A stretch of 64,000 nt of DNA, from positions 3,410,001 through 3,474,000 of the forward strand of contig NZ_CP028901.1 of NCBI RefSeq assembly GCF_003058465.1, read 5' to 3'. The notes beneath the pieces were generated by a model. It had not been told where the DNA came from. It saw only the letters and a program-made list of their open reading frames with translations, and did no database searches. The DNA is from Orrella marina (GTDB lineage: Bacteria > Pseudomonadota > Gammaproteobacteria > Burkholderiales > Burkholderiaceae_B). The translations under genes and the position numbers were made by a program. Below, one piece after another: positions 62,607 to 64,000 of this stretch. Within the stretch, counting starts at the first letter, position 1; every line of letters starts with the position of its first letter.

Positions 62607-64000
62607 ATGTTCTCGAAAAGTCGAATCAGCCGCCCGGTCAGCCTGGGTGTTGCGCATCTGCCTTGTATAGGTGGGGTCTGTCTGATGATGCTCGCCGGTT
62701 TGGCGAGCACGGTCGGTCAACCCGCTCATGCGGCCAGCAAAAGCGAGATCAAGTGGGAAGCGGCGTACTTCAATCCCCAGCCCTTGCCTGACGATGTGGT
62801 TTTACCCATGCCATGCGGGGGAGCCATGACCTTTAGAAAGGTGCTGATTCCGGTTGAGCATCCCATGGATGACTATCCGGTGACGCTGGGATCGGACGCG
62901 GACGAATGGGGATTCCTGGAGAGCACCCGGGACACCCATATTGCGGGCAGCTTTGCTCAGTCCCAGGGTGAGCTTGGGCGGTACTACCTGCTTGGAAAGT
63001 ACGAGGTCTCGGAGTTGCAATATGAGGCTCTGATGACCGGGGCTTGTCCGGCGCCGGCCACACGCTTGCGCCGGCCCCGGACATCGATCAGCTGGTTTGA
63101 TGCTGTGGATTTTGCTGATCGATACAGCCAGTGGTTGCTTGGGCATCATCCGGATGCGCTGCCCAGAGAAGACGGCATGTCGGGATTTCTGCGCCTGCCC
63201 ACCGAAGTGGAGTGGTCATTTGCCGCACGTGGCGGGCTGATGGTCTCGCCAAGTGAGTTTCAGGAGCGAGTGTTCCCCATGGCAGGTCCGATGAGCCAGT
63301 ATGTCTGGTTTGCCGGACCCCAGTCTTCCAATGGTACGTTGCGCCCGGCCGGAGTGCTCGAACCTAACCCGCTGGGTTTGCATGACGTGCTCGGCAACGC
63401 TGACGAGATGATGTTCGAGCCGTTTCAGATGCGAACGCATGGACGGGCCCACGGTCAGTCTGGTGGGTATGTTGTGCGAGGAGCCAGTTACCTGACACCT
63501 CAGGAAGCGGTGCGAAGCGCCTGGCGAGTGGAGCAACCCTACTACCGGGATGGCAAGCGCAATGTGTTGCCGACCACAGGCTTCAGGCTTGCTGTTGTGG
63601 CACCCGCCGTCACGTCTGCGGCGAGAGTGCAGGCGCTTGAGTCACAGTGGGTCGAGCGAGGACGGGACCAGGCGGATACCGGTCAGGCATTAGCTGAAGA
63701 TGGTGCAAGCGAGCGACTGGAGCGTCTTGCTATGCAAGCTGAGAACGAGAAGGTGCGCCAGGAGCTTAATCAACTGCGGGATCAACTTCGGGCTGCCAAT
63801 CAACTCCAGCGTGAGCAGCGCGAGCGTGCAATGCGATCGAGCTTGCAGCTGGGTGGGTTTCTGTGTGCCCAGATTGGTCAGCTCGCAAGAGAGGTTGGTC
63901 GACGTGAGGATTTCATCAGAATGAGCTGTGATCCCGTCCAGCCTCGTAGCAGCCAGCAGACATGCGCCAACATCCAGTCTGTCATCGATCAGACTGAGGT
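62607..64000 (+). CDS. Secreted SUMF1/FGE-fold protein, TagR-like (3' end outside window)
   Basis: At least 464 residues; the frame is still open at the window edge. A signal peptide (hydrophobic core LMMLAGLASTVG, likely cut after AHA) sends it to the periplasm. The SUMF1 domain at about 85-330 shows LGKYEVSELQYEALM, RLPTEVEWSFAARGG, LGLHDVLGNADEMM, VVRGASYLTPQEA and TTGFRLAVV. The region where true formylglycine-generating enzymes carry active-site cysteines has none, so this is probably a binding rather than a catalytic domain, as in TagR. From about 360 there is a coiled coil (ENEKVRQELNQLRDQLRAAN), then a Cys-containing tail. It starts 40 bp after the permease. Confidence 0.85.
   Translation, partial: MFSKSRISRPVSLGVAHLPCIGGVCLMMLAGLASTVGQPAHAASKSEIKWEAAYFNPQPLPDDVVLPMPCGGAMTFRKVLIPVEHPMDDYPVTLGSDADEWGFLESTRDTHIAGSFAQSQGELGRYYLLGKYEVSELQYEALMTGACPAPATRLRRPRTSISWFDAVDFADRYSQWLLGHHPDALPREDGMSGFLRLPTEVEWSFAARGGLMVSPSEFQERVFPMAGPMSQYVWFAGPQSSNGTLRPAGVLEPNPLGLHDVLGNADEMMFEPFQMRTHGRAHGQSGGYVVRGASYLTPQEAVRSAWRVEQPYYRDGKRNVLPTTGFRLAVVAPAVTSAARVQALESQWVERGRDQADTGQALAEDGASERLERLAMQAENEKVRQELNQLRDQLRAANQLQREQRERAMRSSLQLGGFLCAQIGQLAREVGRREDFIRMSCDPVQPRSSQQTCANIQSVIDQTE

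Noticed and set aside
1..64000. CRISPR array, rRNA or tRNA genes
   Set aside because: No regularly spaced repeat units with spacers and no cloverleaf-like or rRNA-like sequence were found on reading the window; a covariance-model scan would be needed to exclude a cryptic tRNA.
50209..64000. Type VI secretion locus proper
   Set aside because: Only sensor-type components resemble Tag/PpkA proteins. None of the sheath, tube, baseplate, ClpV or membrane-complex genes is present in the window.

Overview
The window looks like a chromosomal segment of a betaproteobacterium of the order Burkholderiales, probably near Alcaligenaceae. The grounds are the cytochrome oxidase assembly cluster with its small Burkholderiales-type membrane proteins (short assembly protein, DUF2970, twin-transmembrane DUF2909), a PhaM-type granule protein, DUF3717, and an Lrp-type regulator next to glmS. 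The genus was not determined and GC content was not computed.

Layout. 1-4.3 kb: 3' end of rpoH with a clean terminator, a Na+/H+ antiporter fused to a cyclic-nucleotide-binding domain, and a NUDIX hydrolase. 4.3-13.3 kb: an aa3-type oxidase block (coxB with fused cytochrome c, coxA, small assembly protein, DUF2970, coxC) and a second run for maturation (SURF1, a Sco-like protein, heme A synthase ctaA, heme O synthase ctaB, Sco1). The copper chaperone gene ctaG/cox11, usually found inside this block, is missing. 13.3-20 kb: DUF3717, phaM, glmU, an MFS exporter, an Lrp regulator and glmS. 20-22.4 kb: a complete IS3-family element (1360 bp, 3-bp duplication) that splits a membrane-protein gene. 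The original frame can be restored exactly.

22.7-34.7 kb is a patchwork of metabolic and accessory genes: an SLC13-type permease, a choloylglycine-hydrolase-family amidase, an aldehyde dehydrogenase, an EVE-HNH nuclease, a frameshifted enoyl-CoA hydratase, a zinc-type dehydrogenase, malonyl-CoA decarboxylase and an AtuA pair. 34.9-41.5 kb is an NAD-dependent molybdenum formate dehydrogenase operon, with a FdsG-FdsB fusion, a frameshifted FdsA, then FdsD and FdhD/FdsC. A striking nested palindromic operator block lies about 250 bp upstream. 41.58-42.1 kb holds a decayed IS200/IS605-family element. It contains a tnpA N-terminal fragment, terminal hairpins and a highly structured segment that may be an orphan omega-like guide RNA. 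42.1-50 kb: an ABC exporter, a CLC chloride channel, a TauE/SafE permease, a thiolase/zinc-ribbon pair and a beta-hydroxyacid dehydrogenase.

50.2-64 kb (running off the end) is the most interesting part: a tightly packed, co-directional operon of at least eight genes. It begins with srfA, srfB and srfC (membrane-anchored protein, actin/Hsp70-fold ATPase, large P-loop GTPase-like protein). These are followed by a single-pass protein with a periplasmic repeat-like tail, a periplasmic vWA protein resembling the sensor half of type VI secretion kinase PpkA, a LolD-type ATPase, an FtsX-type permease, and a secreted SUMF1-fold protein without catalytic cysteines. The last three parallel TagT, TagS and TagR of the type VI threonine-phosphorylation pathway. 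No type VI structural gene and no kinase is visible here, so the cluster appears to be an envelope-spanning Srf machine joined to a Tag-like sensing module.
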